64,000 bases of DNA from Pseudomonas silvicola (GTDB taxonomy: Bacteria > Pseudomonadota > Gammaproteobacteria > Pseudomonadales > Pseudomonadaceae), in NCBI RefSeq assembly GCF_026651855.1, contig NZ_CP093280.1, forward strand, positions 1,032,001 to 1,096,000, in the 5' to 3' direction. The position numbers and the translations under genes were made by a program. This document shows positions 34,243-42,855 of this stretch, piece after piece. The first letter of the stretch is position 1. Each line of letters begins with the position of its first letter. The notes under the pieces were generated by a model. That model was given only the letters and a program-made list of their open reading frames with translations, did not search any database and was not told where the DNA came from.

Positions 34243-35741
34243 GACGCTACCCCTTGGTGCCCGCTGGCCCAGGCCAGAGGCTGTTCGTTCATGCCCCAGT
34301 AGAGGCTCTTCTGTTCCATGTACTGCACAATGCCCAGGCGGCCTTTTTCCCGGCCCAGGCCGCTGTCGCGCCAGCCGCCGAAAGGCGTGGAGATAGAGAA
34401 TTGCTTGTAGGTGTTGATCCACACCGTACCGGCCTGGATCTTGCGGCCCAGCGCCCAGGCGCGTTTGTAGTCACCGGTCCAGATGCCGGCTGCCAATGCA
34501 TACAGGCTGTCGTTTGCCTGTTCGATCAGTTCGGCTTCGTCATCGAATGGCATGGCTACCAGCACCGGGCCGAAGATTTCCTCCTGGCAGGTTTGCTGGC
34601 TGTTGGTCAGCCCTTCGATGATGGTGGGTGGGAAGAAATAGCCGTTGTCGTATATACCGCCCACGGGGCGCTGCCCACCCAGGCGCACGGTGCCCCCTTC
34701 GGCCAGCCCCAGGGCCACATAGCGTTCTACCGATTCGCGATGGCTGGCGCTGATCAATGGCCCCATCTGCGTGGTTTCGTCGGCTGGGTCGCCCAGACGC
34801 AATGTTGCCGCGCCGGCCACCAGGCGCTCCATGAAGGGCTCATACAGCGAGCGCGCTACGAATAGCCGCGAACCTGCGATGCACGCTTCGCCCGAGGAGC
34901 TGAAAATACCGTACAGCACACCGGCGACGGCGTGGTCGAGATCAGCATCGTCAAGGACGATGGTTGGCGACTTGCCGCCCAGTTCCAGCGACACCGGCAT
35001 CATCTTCTCGGCGGCGATGTGCGCGATATGCTTGCCGGTTCGAGTGCCGCCAGTGAACGACACACGCTTGATCAGCGGGTGCTGGACAAGGGCGTCGCCC
35101 AGCACCGAGCCCTTGCCGGGCAGTACGCTGACCAAGCCTTTGGGCAGGCCGGCGTCTTCGCAGATGCGCGCCAATTGCAGGGCCAGCAGCGGGGTGATTT
35201 CCGCCGGCTTGATGACCACCGCATTACCGGCGGCCAGCGCCGGGGCTACCTTCTGCGCTTCGCTGGCAATGGGCGAGTTCCAGGGGGTGATGGCCGCGAC
35301 CACCCCCATGGGTTCATAGACGCTCATGGTCACGAAGTCGCCGCGCGACGGCGTGATGGTTTCTTCCAGTGTTTCACAGGCGGCGGCGAAGAACTGAAAC
35401 GTACCTGCGGCGCTGGCCACCAAGGCGCGCGTCTCGCCGATGGGTTTGCCGTTGTCCTGGCGTTGCAGTTGGGCCAGTTCTTCACCGCGCTCTCGAATCA
35501 GCGCCGCGATGCGGTACAGCACGCTGGCGCGCTCATGGGGTTTGCGCTGGGCCCAGCCGCTATGCAGGAAAGCCTGATGGGCGCCTTGCACGGCTTCTTC
35601 TACGTCGTTCAGGTTGGCGGCGTTGAGCCAGGCCACGGGTTCGCCAGTGGCGGGGTAGCGGCTGGCATAGCGCTCGCCGTGGCCCAGGCGCCAGTGGCCG
35701 GCGATGCAAATGGGTAGAGTCTGTTCCAAGGTCATGTTCAT
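34239..35741 (-). CDS. NAD(P)+-dependent aldehyde dehydrogenase
   Basis: The 500-residue protein has the standard ALDH fold: TPWNSPIASEAQKVAPALAAGN, the cofactor turn FTGGTRTGKHI, catalytic Glu in LELGGKSP and nucleophile Cys in SSSGEACIAGSR, ending with STPFGGWRDSGLGREKG. It oxidises an aldehyde, possibly a ring-cleavage semialdehyde, to the acid. It lies three bases after the aspartate-dehydrogenase-like gene and overlaps the extradiol gene by four bases. Confidence 0.92.
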   Translation of the reverse strand: MNMTLEQTLPICIAGHWRLGHGERYASRYPATGEPVAWLNAANLNDVEEAVQGAHQAFLHSGWAQRKPHERASVLYRIAALIRERGEELAQLQRQDNGKPIGETRALVASAAGTFQFFAAACETLEETITPSRGDFVTMSVYEPMGVVAAITPWNSPIASEAQKVAPALAAGNAVVIKPAEITPLLALQLARICEDAGLPKGLVSVLPGKGSVLGDALVQHPLIKRVSFTGGTRTGKHIAHIAAEKMMPVSLELGGKSPTIVLDDADLDHAVAGVLYGIFSSSGEACIAGSRLFVARSLYEPFMERLVAGAATLRLGDPADETTQMGPLISASHRESVERYVALGLAEGGTVRLGGQRPVGGIYDNGYFFPPTIIEGLTNSQQTCQEEIFGPVLVAMPFDDEAELIEQANDSLYALAAGIWTGDYKRAWALGRKIQAGTVWINTYKQFSISTPFGGWRDSGLGREKGRLGIVQYMEQKSLYWGMNEQPLAWASGHQGVAS

Positions 35742-35744
35742 CCC

Positions 35745-36548
35745 CTAGATGGAAATCGCATGGGCGTGGTTGCCCAGGGCACGCACCACGCTGTAGACGG
35801 TAAGGGCGGACGTTTTCGGGTTCGCTTGCAACGGCTTGCCGCGCAGGCTCAGCTCGAAGCCACCAAAGGCGCCACGGGCTTCGAACTGGTGTACGTTTTC
35901 GTCACTGTGCGGGTCGGCGATCAACGTCACGTGGGTGCGGTCCAGGCCGATGCCAGCCAGCGACAGGGTGGCCGCCACGTTGGCGTTTTTGGGGTAAAGC
36001 TGCGCGGCCAAGCGGGCACTGCCCTGGAAGATCACCGTTGCTTCGGTGATGGCATCCAGATCGCAAGCGTGCTCGCCTGGGGTGTTCTTCCAGGCCCGTG
36101 CCGGTTTTCGGCCAACGTAGTTCACGGCGTCCAGGCCGCCGACCTTGGCGGCAGACAACGCATCGATACCGCCGATGGCACCAGGCAACAGTTCGATACG
36201 GGTCTGGCCGCGCTCGGCCGCTGCCTCCAGGCGTTCCACCAGGCCGACCTCTGAAAGTGCGCCCACCGAGACAATCAGGCAGGCGATGCCACGTTCCAGC
36301 GCAGGCAGCACATGCTCTTCGATGGCGCGGTGGCCGGCGCATTCGACCAACAGGTCGGGGCGCGCGTCGGCGGGCAGGGCGGTGAGTACCTGCGGTGGCC
36401 TGGCGAAGCTGGCAAGGCGCTGGCGCACCAGGTCCTCGGACCCAGCCGAAGCGATGACATGGTCAACGCACAGGGTCGGGTCCTTTTCCAGCAGTTCCAG
36501 CACGCCGACGCCAATGGCGCCACAGCCGATCATGGTGATATGCAGCAT
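35745..36548 (-). CDS. Aspartate dehydrogenase-like protein (NadX family)
   Basis: The 267-residue protein has an N-terminal Rossmann loop (MIGCGAIGVGVLELLEKD) and the family segments LLVECAGHRAIEEHVLPAL, ELLPGAIGGIDALSAAKVGG and LYPKNANVAATLSLAGIGLDRT. The family deaminates L-aspartate with NAD(P)+ or runs in reverse. In a catabolic operon it may act on an amino-acid-like intermediate and release ammonia, which supports a nitrogen-containing substrate. The gene lies ten bases after the ThDP-enzyme stop. Confidence 0.87.
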   Translation of the reverse strand: MLHITMIGCGAIGVGVLELLEKDPTLCVDHVIASAGSEDLVRQRLASFARPPQVLTALPADARPDLLVECAGHRAIEEHVLPALERGIACLIVSVGALSEVGLVERLEAAAERGQTRIELLPGAIGGIDALSAAKVGGLDAVNYVGRKPARAWKNTPGEHACDLDAITEATVIFQGSARLAAQLYPKNANVAATLSLAGIGLDRTHVTLIADPHSDENVHQFEARGAFGGFELSLRGKPLQANPKTSALTVYSVVRALGNHAHAISI

Positions 36549-36558
36549 GGCGCAATCC

Positions 36559-38241
36559 TCAGGCGGTGGCCTTTTGAGCCTTGGTTTCGCTGTTGGGCGG
36601 GCCGGCGAACTGGGTGGCAAACCCACCGACCGCCAGCATGTCCACTTCCAGCAGAAACGGGCCCGGTTCAGCCAAGGCGCCTTCGATCACGCCGCTGAAG
36701 TTTTTCAGGTCGCTGACCAGCGCGTGGCGCAGCCCCATGGACGCGGCCAGTTGGGTGTAGTCCGGCGTGTGCAGTTCCACGTAGGCGTGCCGGGCGCCGT
36801 AGATGGCATCCTGGATATTGCGAATCACACCGTAGCGCTGGTCGTTCATCAGCAGGATCACCACGTTGGCCTTTTCCTGCACCAAGGTCGCGAGCTCACC
36901 CAGGTTCAGAATGAAGCCACCGTCGCCAGCCAGGGCGAACACTTTGCGCTCCGGCGCAGTCTCAGCGGCAGCAACTGCCGCGCCAATACCCATGGCCAGC
37001 GCTTGGCCAATACCACCGCCCAAAGCGTGCACGCCTGCGCGTGGATGGAACAGGTTGATAAGGCGGTTGCCCCAGATGCTGTTGGACAGTGTCACATCGC
37101 GTACCCAGGAAAAGTGGCGACCGGTGACGGCTTGCAGTTTTTCCACGAGGGCACTGTAGGGGCCCAGGTCCGTATTCAGCTGCGCGCGAGACTTGGCACG
37201 CACCTCCAATAGTTCCACGTGGAACATTGGGTCTATATTCAGTCGACCTTCCAGCCGGTCTGCCAAACCGTCCAAAGCCAGGGCGGTATCGCCGCACACG
37301 AACTGGTCGCTGCTGTAGCTGCGGCCTTCAATCGCCGGGTTGGCGTCGATGCGCAGGGTGGTCTGCGGCAGTTTCAGCGCGTACTTGAAGGTTTCGTTGG
37401 AGCGCAGACGCGAACCGGCTACCAGCAGTACGTCGCAGGATTGCATGAACTGTTCCACGGCGCGGTTTTGTGAGAAAGCGCCCAGGCAGCGTTCATCGTC
37501 TTCGTTGACGACGCCGCGCCCTTGGGTAGAGGTAATGACACCAACACCCATTTCCAGCAAACGCTTCACTTGTTTCCCCGCATGACGCGCGCCGCCACCC
37601 AGCCACAGCATCGGTCGTTTGGCCCCAGCCATGCGCTCGGCCAGGGCATCCAGGGCTTCTGGTGCCGGCACGGCCACCGGCACAGGCAGTGGCGCCAGGT
37701 CGGCTGGCATGGTGATGAAGGTCGATTGAATGTCGATCGGGATCTCGACACTGACCGGCCCTGTAGGCGCCGTGAGTGCGGTTTGCACGGCAAGCTTCAT
37801 GGTGCTCAGTGCAGTCTCGACGCTGCGTACCCGAAAGGCGGCTTTCGACACTGCCTTGAGCATGGTCAGTTGGTCGCGCGCCTCATGGATGTAGGCAAAC
37901 TCCTGGTCCAGGTACTGGGTCTCGATCTGCCCGGTGATATGCAGCAGCGGTGTGCCTGCGGTCTGTGCTTCCACCATGGCACCGGCAGCATTGCCGGCAG
38001 CAGTTCCCGTGGAGGTCAGGCATACACCCAGCCCGCCCGTGGTGCGTGCGTAGGCATCGGCCATGTTGGTGGCGCCGGCTTCACCGCGGGCCATGACGAA
38101 ACGGATATTGCCGCGTACCGCGAAGGCATCGAGGATCGGCATGTTGTGGATGGAGATCACGCCGAACGCTGCCTTGACGTCGCACTGCTCGAGGAAGGCG
38201 GTGATAGCGGCACCTACGGTGACTTGGTTGTCGTTACGCAT
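36559..38241 (-). CDS. ThDP-dependent decarboxylase / acetolactate-synthase-like enzyme
   Basis: The 560-residue protein has the three-domain ThDP enzyme layout. The catalytic Glu lies in MARGEAGATNMADAYAR (about residue 50), a central domain contains LWLGGGARHAG, and the C-terminal ThDP/Mg2+ motif is GDGGFILNLGELATLVQEK with NVVILLMNDQRYG. It probably decarboxylates a 2-oxo acid of the pathway. Eight residues precede ATG 38241 in the same frame without homology. It overlaps the SDR gene by eight bases. Confidence 0.88.
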   Translation of the reverse strand: MRNDNQVTVGAAITAFLEQCDVKAAFGVISIHNMPILDAFAVRGNIRFVMARGEAGATNMADAYARTTGGLGVCLTSTGTAAGNAAGAMVEAQTAGTPLLHITGQIETQYLDQEFAYIHEARDQLTMLKAVSKAAFRVRSVETALSTMKLAVQTALTAPTGPVSVEIPIDIQSTFITMPADLAPLPVPVAVPAPEALDALAERMAGAKRPMLWLGGGARHAGKQVKRLLEMGVGVITSTQGRGVVNEDDERCLGAFSQNRAVEQFMQSCDVLLVAGSRLRSNETFKYALKLPQTTLRIDANPAIEGRSYSSDQFVCGDTALALDGLADRLEGRLNIDPMFHVELLEVRAKSRAQLNTDLGPYSALVEKLQAVTGRHFSWVRDVTLSNSIWGNRLINLFHPRAGVHALGGGIGQALAMGIGAAVAAAETAPERKVFALAGDGGFILNLGELATLVQEKANVVILLMNDQRYGVIRNIQDAIYGARHAYVELHTPDYTQLAASMGLRHALVSDLKNFSGVIEGALAEPGPFLLEVDMLAVGGFATQFAGPPNSETKAQKATA

Positions 38242-39031
38242 GACGGGACAGGCCTCCAGAAACATCGATATGGCTGCCTGTGGTGTAAGCCGACAAGGGC
38301 GAAGCCAGGAACAGGATCGCGCGGGCTGCCTCTACGGGCAGGCCCAGGCGGCCCAAGGGAATATGTTTGCGCTGCGCCAATTGCGCGGTCCATTGGGACC
38401 AGTCCAGGTGGCGTTCTTCGCGGGCCTCGAAGCGGCGCCGCCATTGGCCGGACTCCACCAGGCCGATGAGAATGCCGTTGACCCGAATGCCCTGTTCAGC
38501 AAATTCGGTGGCCATGGAACGCACCAGGTTTTTCAGCCCCGCGCGGGCGGCGGAGGTGGCGACCATGTGTGGCTCGGGCTGGCTGGCCAGCAGTGAGTTG
38601 ACGCAGACGATGGAGGCGCCGGCCTGGCGTTGCAGTTGGGCCATGAAGGCACGTACCGGGTTGATCACGGAGAAGAATTTCAGGTTCAACTCTTCGGTCC
38701 AGGCCGCATCGGTGGTGTCTGCGAACGTTGAGACACGCCCTTGGCCGGCGTTGTTGATCAGCATCTGGGCCGGGCCGAACGCCGTGTCGGTGGCGGTGGC
38801 AAACGCCTGGACCGAGGCTGCGTCGAGCACATCGCAGACTTGGGCGAGCAAACCCGCTTCAGGAAAGCGCGTACGCAAGTCGGCCTCGGCGCTGCGCAGG
38901 CGGTCTTCGTCGCGGCCGCAGAAGGCGACGTTGGCGCCGGCTTCCAGCAGTAGTTCCACGCAGGCCAGGCCAATGCCGGACGAGCCGCCGGTGACGACCG
39001 CCGTGCGACCCTGGATTTGATAGAGGCTCAT
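38234..39031 (-). CDS. SDR-family protein lacking the usual YxxxK
   Basis: The 265-residue protein has the Rossmann start VVTGGSSGIGLACVELLLEAG, the NNAGQ motif and the serine-containing VCVNSLLASQ. Where SDRs have YSASKAAL, it reads TSAARAGL, so both the catalytic Tyr and Lys appear replaced. It may use altered chemistry or be non-catalytic; an NAD-binding role remains. The gene sits one base after the IclR regulator stop and overlaps the ThDP-enzyme gene. Confidence 0.85.
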   Translation of the reverse strand: MSLYQIQGRTAVVTGGSSGIGLACVELLLEAGANVAFCGRDEDRLRSAEADLRTRFPEAGLLAQVCDVLDAASVQAFATATDTAFGPAQMLINNAGQGRVSTFADTTDAAWTEELNLKFFSVINPVRAFMAQLQRQAGASIVCVNSLLASQPEPHMVATSAARAGLKNLVRSMATEFAEQGIRVNGILIGLVESGQWRRRFEAREERHLDWSQWTAQLAQRKHIPLGRLGLPVEAARAILFLASPLSAYTTGSHIDVSGGLSRHA

Positions 39032-39032
39032 G

Positions 39033-39857
39033 TCAGTCCCTCATCAGCGCGGTGACACGGCTGCCATGGCTGGGCGTGTAGTTGAGCAAGCGCGAGAGTT
39101 CGTCGGCATTGCGACGGACCTGGGCCAGGGTTTCCTCGAAGTTGACGTGGCCTATCTGGGTGGTCGGAATGGTTACACCCAGCGCCGCGACGATCCGGCC
39201 GCTGTGGTCGCGTACCGGGGCGGCGACGGTGGAGATCGCCGATTCAAAGAACCCCTCGCCGCTGACATAGCCGCGCTGGCGGTCGCCCTGCACCAGGTCG
39301 AACAGTTCCAGCACGGTCTTGGGTGTGCACAGGGAGTGCTGTTCAAGGTGCTCCTCAGGGTACAGCTCGCGCAGCTCGGCCAAAGACAAGTCTTCCAGCA
39401 GAATGCGCCCCAGCACCGTGGCATGGGCGGGCAGGCGTGTGCCGACATTGACGGCGCTGGAGAACACCGACGGCGGCGAGACCTTGGCTACGTAGACAAT
39501 CGAGCGGCCGTCGCGCACCACCAGGTTGCTGGGGTAATTGAGCTTGTCGCACAAGCGCGCCAACAGCGGTTGGCCCAGTTCGGTCAGCTCCAGCGAAGCC
39601 AGGTACTCGAAGCCCAGGCGCAGTACCGACATGCCCAGGCGGTATTCGTTGCCGCTGCGGGTCACGAAGCCCATGGTTTCCAGGGTGGTCAGCAGGCGAA
39701 AGATGGTCGAGCGTGGCAGTTCCAGGCGGCGAGCCAGTTCCGGGGCAGTCAGCGTGCGGTTCTGGCGGCTGAATTCGCACAGCAGCAACAAGCCGCGCTC
39801 CAGGCCCGGAACGATGTATTTGTCCTGTGCATCTTTAGTCAGATCGGTGTCGGTCAT
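39033..39857 (-). CDS. IclR-family transcriptional regulator
   Basis: The 274-residue protein has an N-terminal winged HTH (about residues 20-75; NRTLTAPELARRLELPRSTIFRLLTTLETMGFV) and a C-terminal IclR effector domain (about 90-255; RSIVYVAKVSPPSVFSSAVNVGTRLPAHATVLGRILL, GVTIPT). It lies within the operon, overlapping the hydrolase gene by four bases, and is the only regulator in it. It probably controls the operon and the porin by binding the repeated sites at 46911, 47028 and 30125, with a pathway aromatic as effector. Confidence 0.92.
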   Translation of the reverse strand: MTDTDLTKDAQDKYIVPGLERGLLLLCEFSRQNRTLTAPELARRLELPRSTIFRLLTTLETMGFVTRSGNEYRLGMSVLRLGFEYLASLELTELGQPLLARLCDKLNYPSNLVVRDGRSIVYVAKVSPPSVFSSAVNVGTRLPAHATVLGRILLEDLSLAELRELYPEEHLEQHSLCTPKTVLELFDLVQGDRQRGYVSGEGFFESAISTVAAPVRDHSGRIVAALGVTIPTTQIGHVNFEETLAQVRRNADELSRLLNYTPSHGSRVTALMRD

Positions 39858-40726
39858 TGTGCACTACCTGTCAGGGATTCCTTGAGGGCATGGGCCAGGC
39901 GGCCGGCCACGACATGCGGTTGTTCGATGGGGCTGGCATGCCCTGCATCGGCGATCAGGTTGAAGCTGGCGCCCAGTGCCTTGGCCAAGGTCAGGCAGGT
40001 CTCGGGCGCGGTGATGGCATCGGCTTCGCCGCAGTGCACTTCGCATGGCACGGGCAGCGGGGCATGGCGCAGCAGGTCATCGCCGCACAGCAGTTCGATG
40101 GCCTGGCGGTAGCCTTGTTGGTTCAGCCGTGCCATGTTCCAGCGCACCCAGGCCAACGCCTTGGCGGTGGGCCGCGGCGAGAGCATGGCGCTGCTGCGTT
40201 GGGCAGCCATCTGCGCAACGCCCAGTTGTTCCAGTGTTGTCAGGCGCTGGCCGCGGACCTGCTGGCGCTGGACCTCGCGGGCAGGGTCGCCGTAGCCGCG
40301 GGCGGGGCTCAGCAACACCAGGCGGCTGACGCGTTGCGGGTACAGGCGGCTGAACGCGGCGGCGGTGATCGCCCCCAGCGAATGGCCGACCAGCACGCAA
40401 CGCTCGATGGTCAGTGCATCCAGGGTGTGGAGCAGGCGTTCGGCGTAGTCCTCGGCACGGGGTGCCGCTGGCCTCAGCGGCGTCGAATCGCCGTACCCCG
40501 GGGCATCCCAGGCAACTACCCGAGCGTGCTGGCCAAGTTGCAGCGCCACTTCCAGCCACGAGCCGGCGCCCGAACCGATGCCATGCAACAGCACGATGGC
40601 GGCGCCGCGGCCGGCTTCGCGAATGGCTTGCTGATCACCAGCCACGTCCAGCAGGCGCTGGGCGAAGCGGTTGGCCAACAGGGTTTGCAGTTCGGTACAG
40701 GGGTCGAGGCTTTCAGTGGCGTGCAT
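39854..40726 (-). CDS. Alpha/beta hydrolase, possible meta-cleavage product hydrolase
   Basis: The 290-residue protein has the oxyanion-hole segment VLLHGIGSGAGSW, nucleophile elbow VGHSLGAI, acid CGEADAITAPE and final histidine ADAGHASPIEQP. The triad and size match C-C bond hydrolases acting after extradiol cleavage, though enol-lactone hydrolases look alike. It begins six bases after the cupin gene stop and overlaps the IclR gene by four bases. Confidence 0.88.
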   Translation of the reverse strand: MHATESLDPCTELQTLLANRFAQRLLDVAGDQQAIREAGRGAAIVLLHGIGSGAGSWLEVALQLGQHARVVAWDAPGYGDSTPLRPAAPRAEDYAERLLHTLDALTIERCVLVGHSLGAITAAAFSRLYPQRVSRLVLLSPARGYGDPAREVQRQQVRGQRLTTLEQLGVAQMAAQRSSAMLSPRPTAKALAWVRWNMARLNQQGYRQAIELLCGDDLLRHAPLPVPCEVHCGEADAITAPETCLTLAKALGASFNLIADAGHASPIEQPHVVAGRLAHALKESLTGSAQ

Positions 40727-40732
40727 GTCGGT

Positions 40733-41272
40733 TTACCCGCGCTTGATCGAAGCCAGAGGGTGCTCTGGCGGATAGGTCGGGGTGACCGGCTTCTTGGCGC
40801 CGAGCATCACGCACATCAACGCATCTTCGTCGCCGATGTTGATCTCCTCGCGATAAACGCCTGGCGGCACCGAGATCACGTCGCGGTCGGTGAGAATGGT
40901 TTCGTAGCGCTCGCCGTCCTTCTCGATCACCACCTTGAGCTTGCCGCGCAGTACGAAGAACACTTCTTCCACATCGGTGTGCAGGTGCGACGGGCCTTCG
41001 TGGCCGGCCGGGATCACCATGGTGGAGAACGTGAAGTTCTCAGAGGGAATGGTGTTCATGTCGGTGCTGACACCGGTGCCACCGGTGCCGATATAACGCA
41101 TTTGCGCACGGCGATACTTGGGGTCGTAGTCGGCCTGGAATTTCAGCGCGTTCCAGTCGTATTTACGGGTTTCGTAGCGTGCGATGCGGGTCTGCATCCA
41201 GGCTTCAAGGCTGGTCCCCTCGGGGCGTTCCCAGCTTTTCGGGCCTTGTTGTTGTGCGGCTAGATCAGTCAC
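40733..41272 (-). CDS. Cupin-domain protein
   Basis: The 179-residue protein has one cupin barrel with the metal motif PSHLHTDVEEVFFVLRGKLKVVIEKDG and the second motif PPGVYREEINIG. It may be a small metal-dependent dioxygenase or isomerase of the pathway; the motif is slightly altered at the second cupin box. GTG at 41272 is chosen because AAGGAGA stands five bases upstream and conserved sequence begins there. It follows the SDR gene by 13 bases. Confidence 0.85.
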   Translation of the reverse strand: MTDLAAQQQGPKSWERPEGTSLEAWMQTRIARYETRKYDWNALKFQADYDPKYRRAQMRYIGTGGTGVSTDMNTIPSENFTFSTMVIPAGHEGPSHLHTDVEEVFFVLRGKLKVVIEKDGERYETILTDRDVISVPPGVYREEINIGDEDALMCVMLGAKKPVTPTYPPEHPLASIKRG

Positions 41273-41285
41273 GGCTATCTCCTTT

Positions 41286-42053
41286 TCAGGGCATGACGAA
41301 CCCGCCGTTGACCGGCAGGGTTTGTCCAGTAATGAAGCGGGCAAGGTCGGAAAGGGCGAAGATCACCGCGCCGCTGACATCCTCGGGCAACTGCGCGCGC
41401 TGGATGGCGCGCTGCTCGGTGTAAAGGCGGTGGCGGGCTTCGGGCACATAGGCGGTGGCTTCCACCAGCACCAGGCCTGGGGCGATGGCATTGACGGTGA
41501 TGTTGTCCTTGCCCAGTTCCCGGGCGAGGCTGCGAGTCATGGCGATGACGGCGCCCTTGCTGGCGACGTAGGCGAGCAGGTTGGTGGCGCCCCACAGCGG
41601 GGTGTCGGAAGCCAGGTTGATGACCGCGCCGGTGCCGCTCTGGCGAAGGGCGGGCAGGCATGCCCTGGTCATCAGCCACGTCCCGCGCACGTTGACTTTC
41701 ATCACCGTATCCCAGGTGTCGATGTCCAGTTCTTCGCAGGTCTTGCCGCCAGAGTTGGTCACTGAAGCGTTGTTGACCAGGCCATCGAGGCCACCCAGGC
41801 GTTGGCAGGCAGCGATGACGCAGGCGTCAATGGACGCGGGGTCGGCGAGGTCGACCACCAGGCCCGTCACATCCAGGTCCATGGCCACCAGTTCGGCGGC
41901 GGCCTGCTGCACGCGTTCGTCGAGGATGTCGGCGATCACCACCCGGGCGCCGGCCCTGGCGATGGATTCGGCAAAGGCGAAGCCCAGGCCACGGGCGCCA
42001 CCGGTAACCAGTACGCGGCGGCCTTCGAGCAGTCGAATGGAGGGCTTCATCAT
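41286..42053 (-). CDS. Short-chain dehydrogenase/reductase
   Basis: The 255-residue classic SDR has VLVTGGARGLGFAFAESIARAG, NNASVTNSGG, the serine segment VINLASDT and an intact YVASKGA active site, ending with FITGQTLPVNGGFVMP. It probably oxidises or reduces a hydroxyl or keto group on the pathway substrate, for example rearomatising a cis-dihydrodiol. ATG at 42053 overlaps the permease TGA in an ATGATG sequence, so the two are translationally coupled. Confidence 0.92.
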   Translation of the reverse strand: MMKPSIRLLEGRRVLVTGGARGLGFAFAESIARAGARVVIADILDERVQQAAAELVAMDLDVTGLVVDLADPASIDACVIAACQRLGGLDGLVNNASVTNSGGKTCEELDIDTWDTVMKVNVRGTWLMTRACLPALRQSGTGAVINLASDTPLWGATNLLAYVASKGAVIAMTRSLARELGKDNITVNAIAPGLVLVEATAYVPEARHRLYTEQRAIQRAQLPEDVSGAVIFALSDLARFITGQTLPVNGGFVMP

Positions 42054-42826
42054 TGGGTACTCAGCATGGCTTTGGGCAGGTAGTGCAGAACGCGTTTCTC
42101 GGCCCAGACCACGGCGCCGTAGGCGAGCACACCGATCAGGGTGAGCATGACGATGGCCACGAACACGCCACTGGTGTTGCCCTGGCCTTCGGCGTCTACC
42201 AGCAGGAAGCCAAGCCCCTGGTTGCCGCCCACCAGCTCGCCCACGGTGACGCCGATCACGGCCAGGGTGGAGGCGATGCGCAGGCCGGAGAACAAGGCAG
42301 CCATGGCCGAGGGGAACTCCACCAGGCGGAAGATCTGCCAGCGGCTGGCATTCATGGTGCGCACCAGGTTGATCATGTCCGGGTCCACGGTGCGGATCGC
42401 CGACAGCACGTTGATCATCACCGGGAAGAACACGATCAGGATGGCGATCAGGATCTTGGGGTAGATGGTGTAGCCCAGCCACATCACGAACAGCGGCGCG
42501 AAGGCGACCTTGGGGGCGATCTGCAAGGCCAGGATGTACGGCGACAACATCGCTTCGGCCGAGGGGGACAGGCCCAGCGACACACCGATCATGACGCCCA
42601 GAAGGGCGCCAAGGCCGAAGCCCACGATGATTTCAAAGGCGGTTATCAAGGTATGTTTCAGCAACCCGCTGGTGCCCCACATGGACACGGTTTCCTGAGC
42701 CACCCGGCTCAGTTTGGGCATGACGAACTCGGGCATCCCCAACAGGCCAGGGCCGAATTGCCAGGCCAGCAGGAACAGGATCAGCAGGGCAACGCTGCCG
42801 AGCATGGAGGGGTTCAGGCTTCTCAT
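42050..42826 (-). CDS. ABC transporter permease, SsuC/TauC type, intact copy
   Basis: The 258-residue protein has about six membrane helices. The transport-protein signature EVLG-like segment appears as LRIASTLAVIGVTVGELVGG, and the C-terminal helices (FVAIVMLTLIGVLAYGAVVW) are present only in this copy. It imports a NitT/TauT-type substrate with the ATPase and binding protein upstream. Its 5' portion, from 42187 leftward in gene order, lies in the last of three tandem 1,079-bp repeats. It ends four bases into the SDR gene. Confidence 0.92.
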   Translation of the reverse strand: MRSLNPSMLGSVALLILFLLAWQFGPGLLGMPEFVMPKLSRVAQETVSMWGTSGLLKHTLITAFEIIVGFGLGALLGVMIGVSLGLSPSAEAMLSPYILALQIAPKVAFAPLFVMWLGYTIYPKILIAILIVFFPVMINVLSAIRTVDPDMINLVRTMNASRWQIFRLVEFPSAMAALFSGLRIASTLAVIGVTVGELVGGNQGLGFLLVDAEGQGNTSGVFVAIVMLTLIGVLAYGAVVWAEKRVLHYLPKAMLSTQ

Positions 42827-42855
42827 CGGTTCAATACCTTTGGCTATCGCGCGGC

